A stretch of 64,000 nucleotides of DNA from an uncultured Pseudomonadota bacterium. GTDB lineage: Bacteria > Myxococcota_A > Bradymonadia > Bradymonadales > GCA-2716585. The DNA lies in NCBI GenBank assembly GCA_937123825.1, contig CAKZKQ010000287.1, positions 1-64,000 on the forward strand, read 5' to 3'. Numbering within the stretch: position 1 is the stretch's first letter; each line of letters opens with the position of its first letter. The translations under genes were made by a program, and so were the position numbers. The notes beneath the pieces were generated by a model. It was not told the origin of the DNA. It saw only the letters and a list, made by a program, of their open reading frames with translations, and did no database searches. Of the stretch, positions 18,631-27,308 are shown piece after piece.

Positions 18631-18970
18631 TGGTCCTCAAACACGCTCTTTGCCGCCGCCAAACCCTGATATTCACCCCACCAGCGGTCCAACGCGGCTC
18701 ACAACACCAACATCTCATCCACGACAGGCACAGTGCAACCTCACGGCGAGTATGCCAAAGGCGCGGTGTCCCAGCAGGGGTCGACGTGGCGCAAGTTTTG
18801 TCCATTCAAATGGGGACGGCAAGTTCCATGAAAAATCCACACACAAGCCCTGGCGCACACCACTCAAACCAATACCAAACAGGCCTGCACCATCATCGCC
18901 TTGCCTTCCATCACCCCATCAGGACCAACAACAACACCCCACCACATTCATCCCCAGACACCACCAAGGC
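18631..18970. other. intergenic region, no gene seen
   Basis: About 340 bp between two minus-strand genes. It is C/A-rich on the plus strand, with no recognisable gene, RNA or repeat. The PEGA-gene promoter and the 3' end of the aminotransferase transcript must lie here. Confidence 0.5.
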
Positions 18971-20119
18971 TCAAAGCCGCTTCAAACGCTCGCAAGCTTC
19001 CTCAAGCACAGAGAGCTCCTTGGCAAAACAAAACCGCACCATCTTCTGGCCCACATCGCTGCGGAAAAACGCGCTGCCCGGCACACTGGCCACACCCACA
19101 GACTCCAAAATATGCATGGACGCATCGTGGGCCGTGTTCTGTCCAAGACGAGACACATCCGCCAGGACATAGTAGGCCCCATCGGGCCACACAGGTGTCA
19201 AACCCGCCTCTTCGAGTGCGCCGCAGAAGAGCTCTCGCTTGGCCTGATAGATGCCGCGCAACGAGGTGTAATAACCATCGTCCATCCGCGCCATGCCACG
19301 CGCCACGCCGTGCTGGAGAGGTGTCGGGGCGCACACGTAGAAGAGATCGTTGACCAACCCGATGGGCCCGGCAAGCTCCGGCACCGCCACCGCATAACCC
19401 AGGCGCCAGCCCGTGATGGAAAACGTCTTCGACAATCCCGAAATGGTGATGGTCCGCTCTCTCATGCCCGGCAAGGTCGCCAGCGAAATGTGCTTCAGAT
19501 CGTCGTAGAGGATGTACTCATAGATCTCGTCGGTGATCGCCAACAAATCATGCTTCTGACAAAACCCAGCGATCAGGGACAATTCAGCCTCACCAAACAC
19601 CTTCCCAGAAGGGTTGCTGGGCGTGTTGACCAGGATGGCGCGGGTTTTGTCCGTCAACGCTGCCTCCAGCGCCTCCAGAGCGATCGTCCAGTTGGGCGGC
19701 TCAAGCGTCACAAAAACAGGCTTCACACCCGCCACCAGGAGCGTGTTGAGGTGATACCCATAGAAGGGCTCAAACAAAATCACCTCGTCACCAGGGTTGA
19801 GCAGCGCCTGGCACGTTGCCGCAAACGCTCCCGTCGCGCCGATCGTCACCACCACCTCTGTGTCAGGATCTGTGGGACGACCGTTGTGGGCCTCCATCTT
19901 CCTGGCCAGCTGAGCACGCAAGGGATCCACACCCTCAAACTTGCTGTAAATGCTCAGATCTTCTCGCACGGCCTCTTGAGTCCCCTCAAGGACCTCGGGC
20001 GGTGTCGGCAGATCACAAATCCCCTGACCAAGGTTGATCCCCCCCACACGCATGCACTCCCGTGTCATGCGCCGGATGTCCGATTGGACCAGACCCTCTA
20101 TGCGGTGTGCTTTCTTCAT
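18971..20119 (-). CDS. class I/II PLP-dependent aminotransferase
   Basis: 382 residues, cytoplasmic. Fold-type I aminotransferase of the aspartate/aromatic/kynurenine-aminotransferase group: INLGQGICDLPTP at the substrate-gating N-terminus, VTIGATGAFAATCQALLNPGDEV, NTPSNPSGKVF, DEIYEYILYD, and SGLSKTFSITGWRLGY with the PLP-binding Lys at about residue 231. The conserved C-terminal Arg region (MVRFCFAKE) is present. GAGG sits 5 bases before the ATG at 20119; an upstream TTG at 20122 is possible. The exact amino-acid substrate cannot be read from sequence. It stands alone, with no operon partner visible. Confidence 0.92.
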   Translation of the reverse strand: MKKAHRIEGLVQSDIRRMTRECMRVGGINLGQGICDLPTPPEVLEGTQEAVREDLSIYSKFEGVDPLRAQLARKMEAHNGRPTDPDTEVVVTIGATGAFAATCQALLNPGDEVILFEPFYGYHLNTLLVAGVKPVFVTLEPPNWTIALEALEAALTDKTRAILVNTPSNPSGKVFGEAELSLIAGFCQKHDLLAITDEIYEYILYDDLKHISLATLPGMRERTITISGLSKTFSITGWRLGYAVAVPELAGPIGLVNDLFYVCAPTPLQHGVARGMARMDDGYYTSLRGIYQAKRELFCGALEEAGLTPVWPDGAYYVLADVSRLGQNTAHDASMHILESVGVASVPGSAFFRSDVGQKMVRFCFAKELSVLEEACERLKRL

Positions 20120-20266
20120 CAAAACCTCAATTCCATAACACGTCAGAACCTGGGGATGGTCAGCGCAAGCACTGTCTGCCAGGGACCACTCGGGACCGTT
20201 CTCAAGGGGGTCCCTCCAATCAACAGCCTGTTTCTAATCACATTCGCACCACGGTGGCAAACAAGG

Positions 20267-21030
20267 CTACAACGACAGCGACTCCAACAGGGCAGGCAAC
20301 AAACGCCCCAACTGCCCTTCCACGCTCACCCCTCGAATCCGCTCCAGGCCCGAACCGCTGCCACCCAACACCACCGTCACACCGCCCTCCTGAAACATTT
20401 CTCCTGGAATGCGGCTCAGCGGTGGCCGACTCAAATCGGCACCCAGCACCAACAACGAGCGGCCGCCATACACCCAACTGGCAGCCAACTCCCTGGGCCC
20501 GCGCGGCATCGGCTCGCCAAAGAGCACCATGTCGGGCCTGAGCGCCTCTCCACACACACATCTGGGCGGTGCACCGCCAAACCCCTCTGACATGACCACA
20601 GCACGATGCCGACACTGCACACAACGCACTGCATCAATGGCACCAAAGAGCTCGGCGGTCTTGGACACCCCCACCCGACGCACCAGACCATCGGTCGTTG
20701 TGCACACCACACCCCGCAGCAACCCTCCCTCAAAGAGCCTCAACAGCGCTCGGTGTGCCGCTGAAGGTCCCCATCCCTCCCCAGCACTTCACAGGTCTGC
20801 GACAAGTACTCACCAAAGGCCGCCCAGGCCTCCTGCGGATGACGCCGCAGCGCCTCTGGCGTCGCACACCGCTCAATGCCAAAGCGATCCCACAACCCAC
20901 CCCGGCGATCCGGCGGCTCAAGACCAGCGCAATTCAACAGCCCAGCCCCGGCCAGAACCACCACGCGCCCTTTGGCCACAACCTCCACCGCGCGCTCAAA
21001 AGCAGCCTGTTTTCGCCCTTGTCCCATCAT
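20267..21030 (-). pseudogene. frameshifted, degenerate sirtuin (Sir2-like) gene
   Basis: Two abutting frames together align end to end with an NAD-dependent deacylase. The first (20740-21030) has VVVLAGAGLLNCAGL, GGLWDRF and CATPEALRRHP, and ends at a TGA. The second (20267-20743, -1 frame) continues without a gap: GGLLRGVVCTTTDGLVRRVG, AELFGAID, CVQC...CVCG zinc cysteines and LRPDMVLFGEPMP. Key residues are missing: TQNID is replaced by CTTTD, the catalytic His of the ELHG motif is Phe, and the GTS motif is GAD. The second frame could begin at a TTG that overlaps the stop (TTGA), as several genes here do, so a split, repurposed protein is an alternative. It lies directly downstream of the transposase gene. 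Confidence 0.8.
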
Positions 21031-21093
21031 CCCCCACGGCGCTCAAATGCCCTTCGACCACAGCCCCATCAAAGCGCCCAACGCCGCGACCCC

Positions 21094-22155
21094 TCACCCA
21101 GAGTCCAGGCGCTGTATCACAGGCGGGATCATCCCAGGGGGAAACCGCCAAGACTTGCGTGACAAATGCATCCGCCCACAAGCCTCCCGATAGTTTTGAC
21201 AAGCGGTCCGATACGTCAACACAAACGCGCGACGCCTCACCGGACAAGTCGCGTGACACAACGGCAACTTCGAGCGTTTCGGGTTCTTGGGCCGATAGCG
21301 CCACGACAGCTTGCGAACCCCCTCCACACCAAGAAAACCCTTTCGAACCCGTTTGACACGGACACGACTGGCCCCCTTGACACAAGAGCGCCGCCGCTGG
21401 ACACCACGTTTCTCCTCATCACTCTCCCTCTCAATCCCATCATCCAAATCGGCATGAACATCGCCATCCACATGTCTTTCCTGCTCCACCGCCTCACAAG
21501 CATGCCCAACGTGCTCCACAATGCGCTGACGCAGCGCCACATCGTCACCACCGACCCAATGGGGCAACGGCGCCAACTCCAATGAGGCATTAACACTGGC
21601 CTGAGCCATCAACGCCTCATCATCAATCCCCAAAGAACCCGCAGCCGCTTTACGCTTCAAAAACCGCAGCCGATCACAATCCACCCACGACGCCTCAACA
21701 AGACCACCATCGGTGTGAGCCCCAAAAGAAATCCCACCTGGCCACAGCGAAGGATGCTCGACCAGACCGGCTTTCACTGGATTCATCAGGATGTAAAAAA
21801 ACACTTGCTCCAATGCCGCCTCATCCAAAACGGGAGAAGAAGCATAGCGCTGCGGAAAAAGCGTCCCCGTGCGCCCTCGATGAGCGTTGATGCGCTTGGT
21901 CAAGTTGGCCTGGAAGTCTTTCATAAAGACGTGCAAATTCAACTGAATCGCCCGCAACAACAAGTGGAAGTGATTCCCCATAAATACGTACGCCATGACG
22001 TCGATGCCGTACCTTTTGGCAAACCGCACCAAAGTCCCCACGCAAATGCGCTCAACCTCCGGACTGTCAGGCTGCAACACGCACATCTCCTGAAAACAAC
22101 GGTTGGTCACGAAGTAGATAAAGTCTTCTTGTTGCAAACGAAGCGGCCTGCCCAT
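21094..22155 (-). CDS. REP-associated (Y1/HUH, IS200-like) transposase
   Basis: 353 residues. The N-terminal 170 residues are a Y1_Tnp/RAYT domain: MGRPLRLQQEDFIYFVTNRC, the HUH motif in YVFMGNHFHLLL, RTGTLFPQRYASSPVLD, and YILMNPVKAGLVEHPSLWPG. The C-terminal half is charged and variable, with an Arg/Lys-rich stretch and several Cys, and may bind nucleic acid. ATG at 22155 is chosen because GGGAGG lies 7 bases upstream; the frame is open to 22179. Members of this family are single-copy, not flanked by IS ends, and are linked to short palindromic REP repeats; eleven such repeats occur in this window, three just upstream. No Tyr is found in the helix where the nucleophile is expected. Confidence 0.9.
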   Translation of the reverse strand: MGRPLRLQQEDFIYFVTNRCFQEMCVLQPDSPEVERICVGTLVRFAKRYGIDVMAYVFMGNHFHLLLRAIQLNLHVFMKDFQANLTKRINAHRGRTGTLFPQRYASSPVLDEAALEQVFFYILMNPVKAGLVEHPSLWPGGISFGAHTDGGLVEASWVDCDRLRFLKRKAAAGSLGIDDEALMAQASVNASLELAPLPHWVGGDDVALRQRIVEHVGHACEAVEQERHVDGDVHADLDDGIERESDEEKRGVQRRRSCVKGASRVRVKRVRKGFLGVEGVRKLSWRYRPKNPKRSKLPLCHATCPVRRRAFVLTYRTACQNYREACGRMHLSRKSWRFPPGMIPPVIQRLDSG

Positions 22156-22314
22156 CCAAACACCTCCCAGGTTCCACAATCAGGCCAGCCTCAAAAGACC
22201 TGCCTTTGTCTTACCCAAGCTCTTGTCGGGCGCTGCATGCGTTCAGTTGCAGACTTTTTTATTTTTGTGTGAAAGGGGCGCCAGGAAAGGGGCTTGGAAC
22301 AGGGCTCTAAAAAG

Positions 22315-22328
22315 GGTGCCAGACATCC
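22315..22328 (+). repeat. REP-like repeat, variant core
   Basis: GGTGCCAGACATCC, diverging afterwards (GTCC instead of TGACA). It lies about 160 bp upstream of the transposase start. Confidence 0.8.
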
Positions 22329-22358
22329 GTCCACCCCCTCCGAAACGACATCCAACCC

Positions 22359-22379
22359 GGTGCCAGACACCCTTACAAG
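22359..22379 (+). repeat. REP-like repeat, TTACAA subtype
   Basis: GGTGCCAGACACCCTTACAA: perfect core with the TTACAA extension, also seen at 52349 and 52471. Confidence 0.9.
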
Positions 22380-22435
22380 CCGCCCCCACAACAAGGCGCA
22401 AAACCCCCATCCGAAACACAAAAGAGGCTCAAGAC

Positions 22436-22450
22436 AGGGTGTCTGGCACC
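22436..22450 (-). repeat. REP-like repeat
   Basis: AGGGTGTCTGGCACC, inverted relative to the copy at 22359, making an inverted pair with about 55 bp between cores. Confidence 0.88.
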
Positions 22451-22642
22451 CAACCTCATCCAACCCCCACCCAACCCCAACCACGCCCTCCCAGCCCCCA
22501 ACACACGCCCAACCTAGCCACCTCCCAACCCCCTGTGCTATCAGAACCCCCTAAAGTCCAGCCGCGACTGTCTCCACCCCAACCCAAAATCACAGGTGGT
22601 TTCAAAGCGGCGCAGCCCACGTCAGCAAGCAGGACCAAGGCC

Positions 22643-22948
22643 ATGGCTGAAGGAAAAATAACAGACGAGCAGGTACGTCAGGTGGCGCGCCTGGCACACT
22701 TGACGCTCAACGATCAGGAGTGCGCATCACTGCGCCAGGATTTGGATGCGATCCTGGGGTATGTGGCCCAACTGGAAGAATTGGACGTGACGGGTGTGGA
22801 GCCCACCACGCATGCGGTGGCACTGACCATGACGTTGCGCCAGGATCAAGTGGTCCAAGATCTGGACCAGGAGGCGATCCTGGCCAACGCTCCGGAACGT
22901 GAGGATGGCATGTTTCGCGTGCCTCGTGCAGTGGAGGGCGGCAATTGA
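22643..22948 (+). CDS. gatC: Asp-tRNA(Asn)/Glu-tRNA(Gln) amidotransferase subunit C
   Basis: 101 residues, the usual GatC length. This small subunit wraps around and stabilises GatA and GatB in the amidotransferase that converts misacylated Asp-tRNA(Asn) or Glu-tRNA(Gln). Signature features: [12 protein letters not shown] near the N-terminus, [21 protein letters not shown] in the middle, and [11 protein letters not shown] at the C-terminus. A much longer open frame runs upstream through repeats and has no family support; ATG at 22643 has AGGA 8 bases before it. The stop overlaps the gatA start (TTGA), indicating translational coupling. Confidence 0.96.
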   Translation: MAEGKITDEQVRQVARLAHLTLNDQECASLRQDLDAILGYVAQLEELDVTGVEPTTHAVALTMTLRQDQVVQDLDQEAILANAPEREDGMFRVPRAVEGGN

Positions 22949-24393
22949 AGACTTCACTCAATCGGTTGACGGTGGGTCAGGCGCTCGACGCCATGGCATC
23001 GGGGCAGTGCACATCGGTGGAGTTGACGCAGGCGTGCTTGGACGAAATGGATCGCCGCAATGACTCCATCGGCGCGTTTTTGACGTTGAACCACCAGGAG
23101 GCGCTGGCCCAGGCCAAAGCAGCCGATGAGGCTCGCCTTCGAGGCGAGCCGGGTTTGCTTGGCGGCGTGCCGTTGGCGCTCAAAGACATTTTGGTGACGC
23201 GGGGTTTGCGGACCACGGCGGCCAGTCGCATCCTGGAGAACTTCATCCCGCCGTACGATGGGACGGTGGTGGAGAAGCTGCGTCAGGCGGGGGCGGTCTT
23301 TTTGGGCAAGACCAACATGGATGAGTTTGCCATGGGGTCGTCCAACGAGAATTCGGCCTTTGGCGCGGTGCAGAACCCGGCGGCGCCGGGGCGCATTCCA
23401 GGGGGATCTTCGGGTGGATCGGCGGCGGCGGTGGCGGCCGATTTGTGCTGCGCGGCGCTCGGCACGGACACGGGGGGGTCGATTCGGCAACCTGCGGCCA
23501 TGACGGGCACTGTGGGGATGAAGCCCACTTACGGGCGCGTGAGCCGATTTGGGGTGGTTGCCTTTGCGTCCTCGTTGGATCAAGTCGGGCCGATGACCAA
23601 GACGGTTTGGGACTCGGCGCGGGTCTTGGAGGCCATCGCGGGATGGGATCCACGCGACGCGACGTCCTCAAGGCAACCGGTGGGGCGCTATACAGAGGCT
23701 GCCGAGCGCGGGCCGCAGTGTCTGAAGGGGCTGCGCGTTGGGGTCCCCGAGGAGTATTTCCAGGAGGGATTGAGCCCTGAGGTTGAGGCAGCGGTCCAGA
23801 ACGTGATCGACACCTTTGCGGCCCAGGGCGCCCAGATTCGGTCGGTGAGCTTGCCCCACACGCGCTACGCGGTGGCCACGTATTATTTGATCGCCACAGC
23901 CGAAGCCAGCAGCAACTTGGCCCGTTATGACGGCGTGCGTTACGGAAAACGGGCCCAGAGCGAGACATTGAAGGAGCTTTACACGCGCAGCCGCGCGGAG
24001 GGCTTTGGTTCGGAGGTCAAGCGGCGGATCATGTTGGGGACCTACGCGCTCTCGGCGGGGTACTACGACGCTTACTACCTGCGCGCCCAGAAGGTCCGGA
24101 CGCTGATCCGACAGGACTTTGAAGAGGTCTTTAAGGACGTGGACATTCTGGTCACCCCGACGAGCCCGACGACGGCATTCCCCATCGGGGAGCGCATCGA
24201 TGACCCGCTGCAGATGTACCTGGCGGACATCTTCACCATCTCGTGCAACCTGGCGGGCTTGCCAGGCATGTCTTTGCCCTGTGGCAAGGATGGGGACGGC
24301 GCCCCGATTGGGGTGCAGCTGCTCGGAAAGTGGTTCGAAGAAGAGACGTTGTGCGCTGTTGGGGGGGCCTGGGAGGCGCTCTACAACGGCTGA
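22945..24393 (+). CDS. gatA: Asp-tRNA(Asn)/Glu-tRNA(Gln) amidotransferase subunit A
   Basis: 482 residues, the amidase-signature subunit that releases ammonia from glutamine for tRNA transamidation. The Ser-cisSer-Lys triad is visible: Lys near residue 80 in GVPLALKDI, cis-Ser near 155 in [10 protein letters not shown] and nucleophile Ser near 179 in [13 protein letters not shown], spacing as in characterised GatA. It starts with TTG at 22945, overlapping the gatC stop in TTGA. C-terminal [18 protein letters not shown] and APIGVQLLG are typical. gatB follows about 100 bp later. Confidence 0.97.
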   Translation: MKTSLNRLTVGQALDAMASGQCTSVELTQACLDEMDRRNDSIGAFLTLNHQEALAQAKAADEARLRGEPGLLGGVPLALKDILVTRGLRTTAASRILENFIPPYDGTVVEKLRQAGAVFLGKTNMDEFAMGSSNENSAFGAVQNPAAPGRIPGGSSGGSAAAVAADLCCAALGTDTGGSIRQPAAMTGTVGMKPTYGRVSRFGVVAFASSLDQVGPMTKTVWDSARVLEAIAGWDPRDATSSRQPVGRYTEAAERGPQCLKGLRVGVPEEYFQEGLSPEVEAAVQNVIDTFAAQGAQIRSVSLPHTRYAVATYYLIATAEASSNLARYDGVRYGKRAQSETLKELYTRSRAEGFGSEVKRRIMLGTYALSAGYYDAYYLRAQKVRTLIRQDFEEVFKDVDILVTPTSPTTAFPIGERIDDPLQMYLADIFTISCNLAGLPGMSLPCGKDGDGAPIGVQLLGKWFEEETLCAVGGAWEALYNG

Positions 24394-24495
24394 GGCCTTC
24401 CGCTTGGCCTTGGTAAGGGCCAGCAACACCACCTTGGCAGACCAGAGTCGGGCACAGGCAGCCTGACGAGGCGTGCGAGACAAGGAGAAGAGAAC

Positions 24496-25920
24496 ATGCA
24501 GTGGGAAGCGGTCATCGGTTTGGAGGTCCACGCTCAACTCCAGACCGCCACAAAGATCTTTTCAAGCCAGAGCGCGGCCTTTGGGGCCGAGCCCAACCAC
24601 CACGTCAATGAAGTGTGCGCCGGGATGCCCGGCGTGCTGCCGGTGCTCAACGGCCACGCGGTGGAGTTGGCGGTGATGGCCGGGCTGGCGCTCGGCTGCG
24701 AGGTCCACCCCTGGAGCCAGTTTGCGCGCAAAAACTATTTCTACCCGGACCTGCCCAAGGGCTACCAGATCAGCCAGTACAAGCACCCCATCTGCACCGG
24801 GGGGCACGTGGCCTTCAGGGTCGGCGATGAAGAGATGCGCTGTGAGCTGACGCGGATCCACATGGAGGAAGACGCAGGCAAGAACATCCACCGGGGGCGA
24901 CACTCGCTGGTGGACCTCAACCGAGCGGGCGTGCCGCTGATCGAGATCGTCAGCGAGCCGCAGCTCAGCACCGCCGAGCAGGCCGCGGCGTACCTCAAAG
25001 AGCTGCGCAATGTCTTGCGCTACATCGGCGTCTGTGACGGCAACATGGAGCAGGGCTCATTCCGGTGCGACGCCAACGTCTCGGTGCGCCCGGTGGGACA
25101 AAAGACTCTGGGCACCCGCGCGGAGATCAAAAACCTCAACTCCTTCCGCTTCGTCCAGCGCGCCATCGACTACGAAATCGCTCGCCAGATCGACCTCATC
25201 GAAGATGGTCATGAGGTCGTCCAGGAGACTCGCCTTTTCAACGTCGACAGCGGCCGCACCTTCAGCATGCGCTCCAAAGAGGATGCCCACGATTATCGGT
25301 ATTTCCCCGACCCGGACCTGCCGCCGCTGATCATCGAGGCCCAGCGGATCGAGCAGATGCGCCAGGACCTGCCGGAGCTGCCCGCCGACAAGCGCGCCCG
25401 CTACCAGAAGGACCTGGGGCTGTCGCTCTACGACGCCGAGGTGCTGACCCAGTCGCGCGCGGTGGCCGAGTTCTTCGAGGCGGCGCTGGCCATCGGCGGC
25501 AGCGTCAAGGGCGTGGCCAACTGGACCATGAACGAGGTCCTGCGCGAGGCCCAACACCCCGACGACAACCTCGGCGATCTCAAATTCGACGCCGCGCAGC
25601 TTGGCGCGCTGGTCAAGATGGTTGATGACGGCGAGGTGACGGGCAAAATCGCCAAGAAAATCTTCGCCGCCATGGTTAAGGATGGGGGCGACCCCGTCGC
25701 CATCGCCGACGCCCAGGGGTTGCGCCCGCTGCGCGACGAGGGCAAGCTGCGCGCCTTCATCCAGGAGGCACTCGACGCCAACCCTGGTCAGGCCCAGGCG
25801 CTGCGCAGCGGCAAGATGGCCCTGCTGGGCTTCTTCATGGGCCAGGTCATGAAAAAGACCCGCGGCAAAGCCGACCCCAAGATGACCCAGCGCCTCATCC
25901 AGGAAATGGTCAAAGAGTAA
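24496..25920 (+). CDS. gatB: Asp-tRNA(Asn)/Glu-tRNA(Gln) amidotransferase subunit B
   Basis: 474 residues. GatB activates and amidates the misacylated tRNA using ammonia from GatA. Diagnostic segments include IGLEVHAQLQTATKIFS, the NEVCAGMPGVLPVLN stretch, KNYFYPDLPKGYQISQY, the nucleotide-site region GGHVAF...RIHMEEDAGKN, EIVSEPQLST and QGSFRCDANVSVRP. The C-terminal YqeY-like tRNA-binding domain runs from about residue 330 to the end. AAGGAGAAGAG lies before the ATG. It completes gatCAB, and mtnA follows after 25 bp on the same strand. Confidence 0.97.
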   Translation: MQWEAVIGLEVHAQLQTATKIFSSQSAAFGAEPNHHVNEVCAGMPGVLPVLNGHAVELAVMAGLALGCEVHPWSQFARKNYFYPDLPKGYQISQYKHPICTGGHVAFRVGDEEMRCELTRIHMEEDAGKNIHRGRHSLVDLNRAGVPLIEIVSEPQLSTAEQAAAYLKELRNVLRYIGVCDGNMEQGSFRCDANVSVRPVGQKTLGTRAEIKNLNSFRFVQRAIDYEIARQIDLIEDGHEVVQETRLFNVDSGRTFSMRSKEDAHDYRYFPDPDLPPLIIEAQRIEQMRQDLPELPADKRARYQKDLGLSLYDAEVLTQSRAVAEFFEAALAIGGSVKGVANWTMNEVLREAQHPDDNLGDLKFDAAQLGALVKMVDDGEVTGKIAKKIFAAMVKDGGDPVAIADAQGLRPLRDEGKLRAFIQEALDANPGQAQALRSGKMALLGFFMGQVMKKTRGKADPKMTQRLIQEMVKE

Positions 25921-25945
25921 CCCCACAAAATCAGGATTTCACACC

Positions 25946-27037
25946 ATGTCCAGCACCACCACACCGCCCAAAACCGACGTGCGACCCATTGCCTGGAAGG
26001 GCTCCTGGCAAGAGGGCCACGTCGAAATGCTCGACCAACTCCAGCTCCCCACCGAGGAGGTCTACCACCAGTGGACCACCCACAAGGAGGTCGCCGAGAG
26101 CATCCGCGCCATGATCATACGGGGCGCTCCCGCCATCGGCATCGCCGCCGCCTACGGCATGTTCCTGGGCGCCCGCGAGTGCTGGAAGCTCGGCGTCGCC
26201 CCCAACGCCGCCCTCGACCAGATCCAGGACGTGCTCTCTCGCACGCGCCCCACCGCCGTCAACCTCTTCTGGGCCCTGGAGCGCATGATGACCGCCTCCA
26301 ATAAGCATCAACACCTGGCCGAAGACCAACCCGAAGCCTTCCTCGAGGCCTTCTTCACCGAAGCCCAGAACATCCACCAGGAAGACATCGACAACAACAT
26401 CGCCATGGGCGCGCTGGGCGCCTCGCTGATGCCCGAAAACGCCCGCATCCTCACCCACTGCAACACCGGCGGCCTGGCCACCGGCGCCTACGGCACCGCC
26501 CTGGGCGTCATCCGCGCCACCCACGCCCAAAACAAGCTCAGCATGGTCTTCGCCGACGAAACTCGCCCCTACCTCCAGGGCGCCCGTCTGACCACCTGGG
26601 AGTGTCATAAGGACAACATCCCCGTCACCCTCATTACCGACTCCATGGCCGGCTACTTCATGCAACAGGGCATGATCGACGCCGTCATCGTCGGCACCGA
26701 CCGCACCGTCGCCAACGGGGACGTCGCCAACAAAATTGGCACCTACTCACTGGCCGTCTTGTGCAAACACCACAACATCCCCTTCTACGTCGCCGCCCCC
26801 CTGTCCACCGTCGATCTCAACACACCCCACGGCGACCAGATCACCATCGAAGAGCGCAGCGCCGCCGAAGTCACCCACGTCGGCACCAAACAACTGGCCC
26901 CCGACGGCATTGAAGTCCGCCACCCCGCCTTCGACGTCACCCCCGCCGAGCTGGTCACCGCCATCATCACCGAAAAAGGGATCGCCACAGCCCCCTACGA
27001 CCAATCCCTGGCCGCCCTCAAAAACCCGGTGCAGTGA
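25946..27037 (+). CDS. mtnA: S-methyl-5-thioribose-1-phosphate isomerase
   Basis: 363 residues. It isomerises methylthioribose-1-phosphate to methylthioribulose-1-phosphate in the methionine salvage pathway; cytoplasmic. Signature motifs: MIIRGAPAIGIAAAYGMFLG, THCNTGGLATGAYGTALGVI with the catalytic Cys near residue 171, FADETRPYLQGARLTTWE and GTDRTVANGDVANKIGTY with the catalytic Asp near residue 251. It follows gatB at 25 bp and is followed by a perfect terminator palindrome. No other salvage genes are in the window. Confidence 0.95.
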   Translation: MSSTTTPPKTDVRPIAWKGSWQEGHVEMLDQLQLPTEEVYHQWTTHKEVAESIRAMIIRGAPAIGIAAAYGMFLGARECWKLGVAPNAALDQIQDVLSRTRPTAVNLFWALERMMTASNKHQHLAEDQPEAFLEAFFTEAQNIHQEDIDNNIAMGALGASLMPENARILTHCNTGGLATGAYGTALGVIRATHAQNKLSMVFADETRPYLQGARLTTWECHKDNIPVTLITDSMAGYFMQQGMIDAVIVGTDRTVANGDVANKIGTYSLAVLCKHHNIPFYVAAPLSTVDLNTPHGDQITIEERSAAEVTHVGTKQLAPDGIEVRHPAFDVTPAELVTAIITEKGIATAPYDQSLAALKNPVQ

Positions 27038-27048
27038 CCCAACCAGCC

Positions 27049-27080
27049 CCAAAAACATGACTCGCGAGTCATGTTTTTGG
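27049..27080. terminator. perfect 32 bp palindromic terminator after mtnA
   Basis: Arms CCAAAAACATGACTCG at 27049-27064 and CGAGTCATGTTTTTGG at 27065-27080 are perfect reverse complements. The arms give an A-run on one side and TTTTT on the other, as in bidirectional intrinsic terminators. It ends the gatCAB-mtnA transcript. Confidence 0.85.
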
Positions 27081-27308
27081 CCTCTGCACCTTGCGCCACC
27101 CCCGCGCCGTGTCCAAACTCCCGTCAGAAAACCGGTTTTGAAGGGCCGATTGCGCCTCGTGCACCCGTGCAACACCCAAAACGCACAACGGTGCATTGTC
27201 CCATCAAAGACCCCAATCTGAAGCTCGGCATCACGCAACGCTGGACACCACCCGGTCCCCAAACCCACTCCAGCGCTCAATCAATAAAGACACCATCACG
27301 GCGACTGC

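Larger units (their letters stand above)
22180..22642. other. intergenic region with three REP-like repeats
   Basis: Divergent region between the transposase gene and gatC. It contains three copies of the palindrome (22315, 22359, 22436), then a C-rich, G-poor stretch at about 22450-22560. The gatC promoter should lie in the last 100 bp, but no convincing boxes were found. Confidence 0.7.

Noticed and set aside
18650..20590. 646-residue plus-strand open frame
   Set aside because: Antisense to the aminotransferase; His/Arg/Gln-rich translation typical of a GC-bias shadow.
22223..22642. long N-terminal extension of gatC
   Set aside because: It would translate through three repeats and C-rich sequence; GatC homologues are about 100 residues and a good ribosome site precedes 22643.
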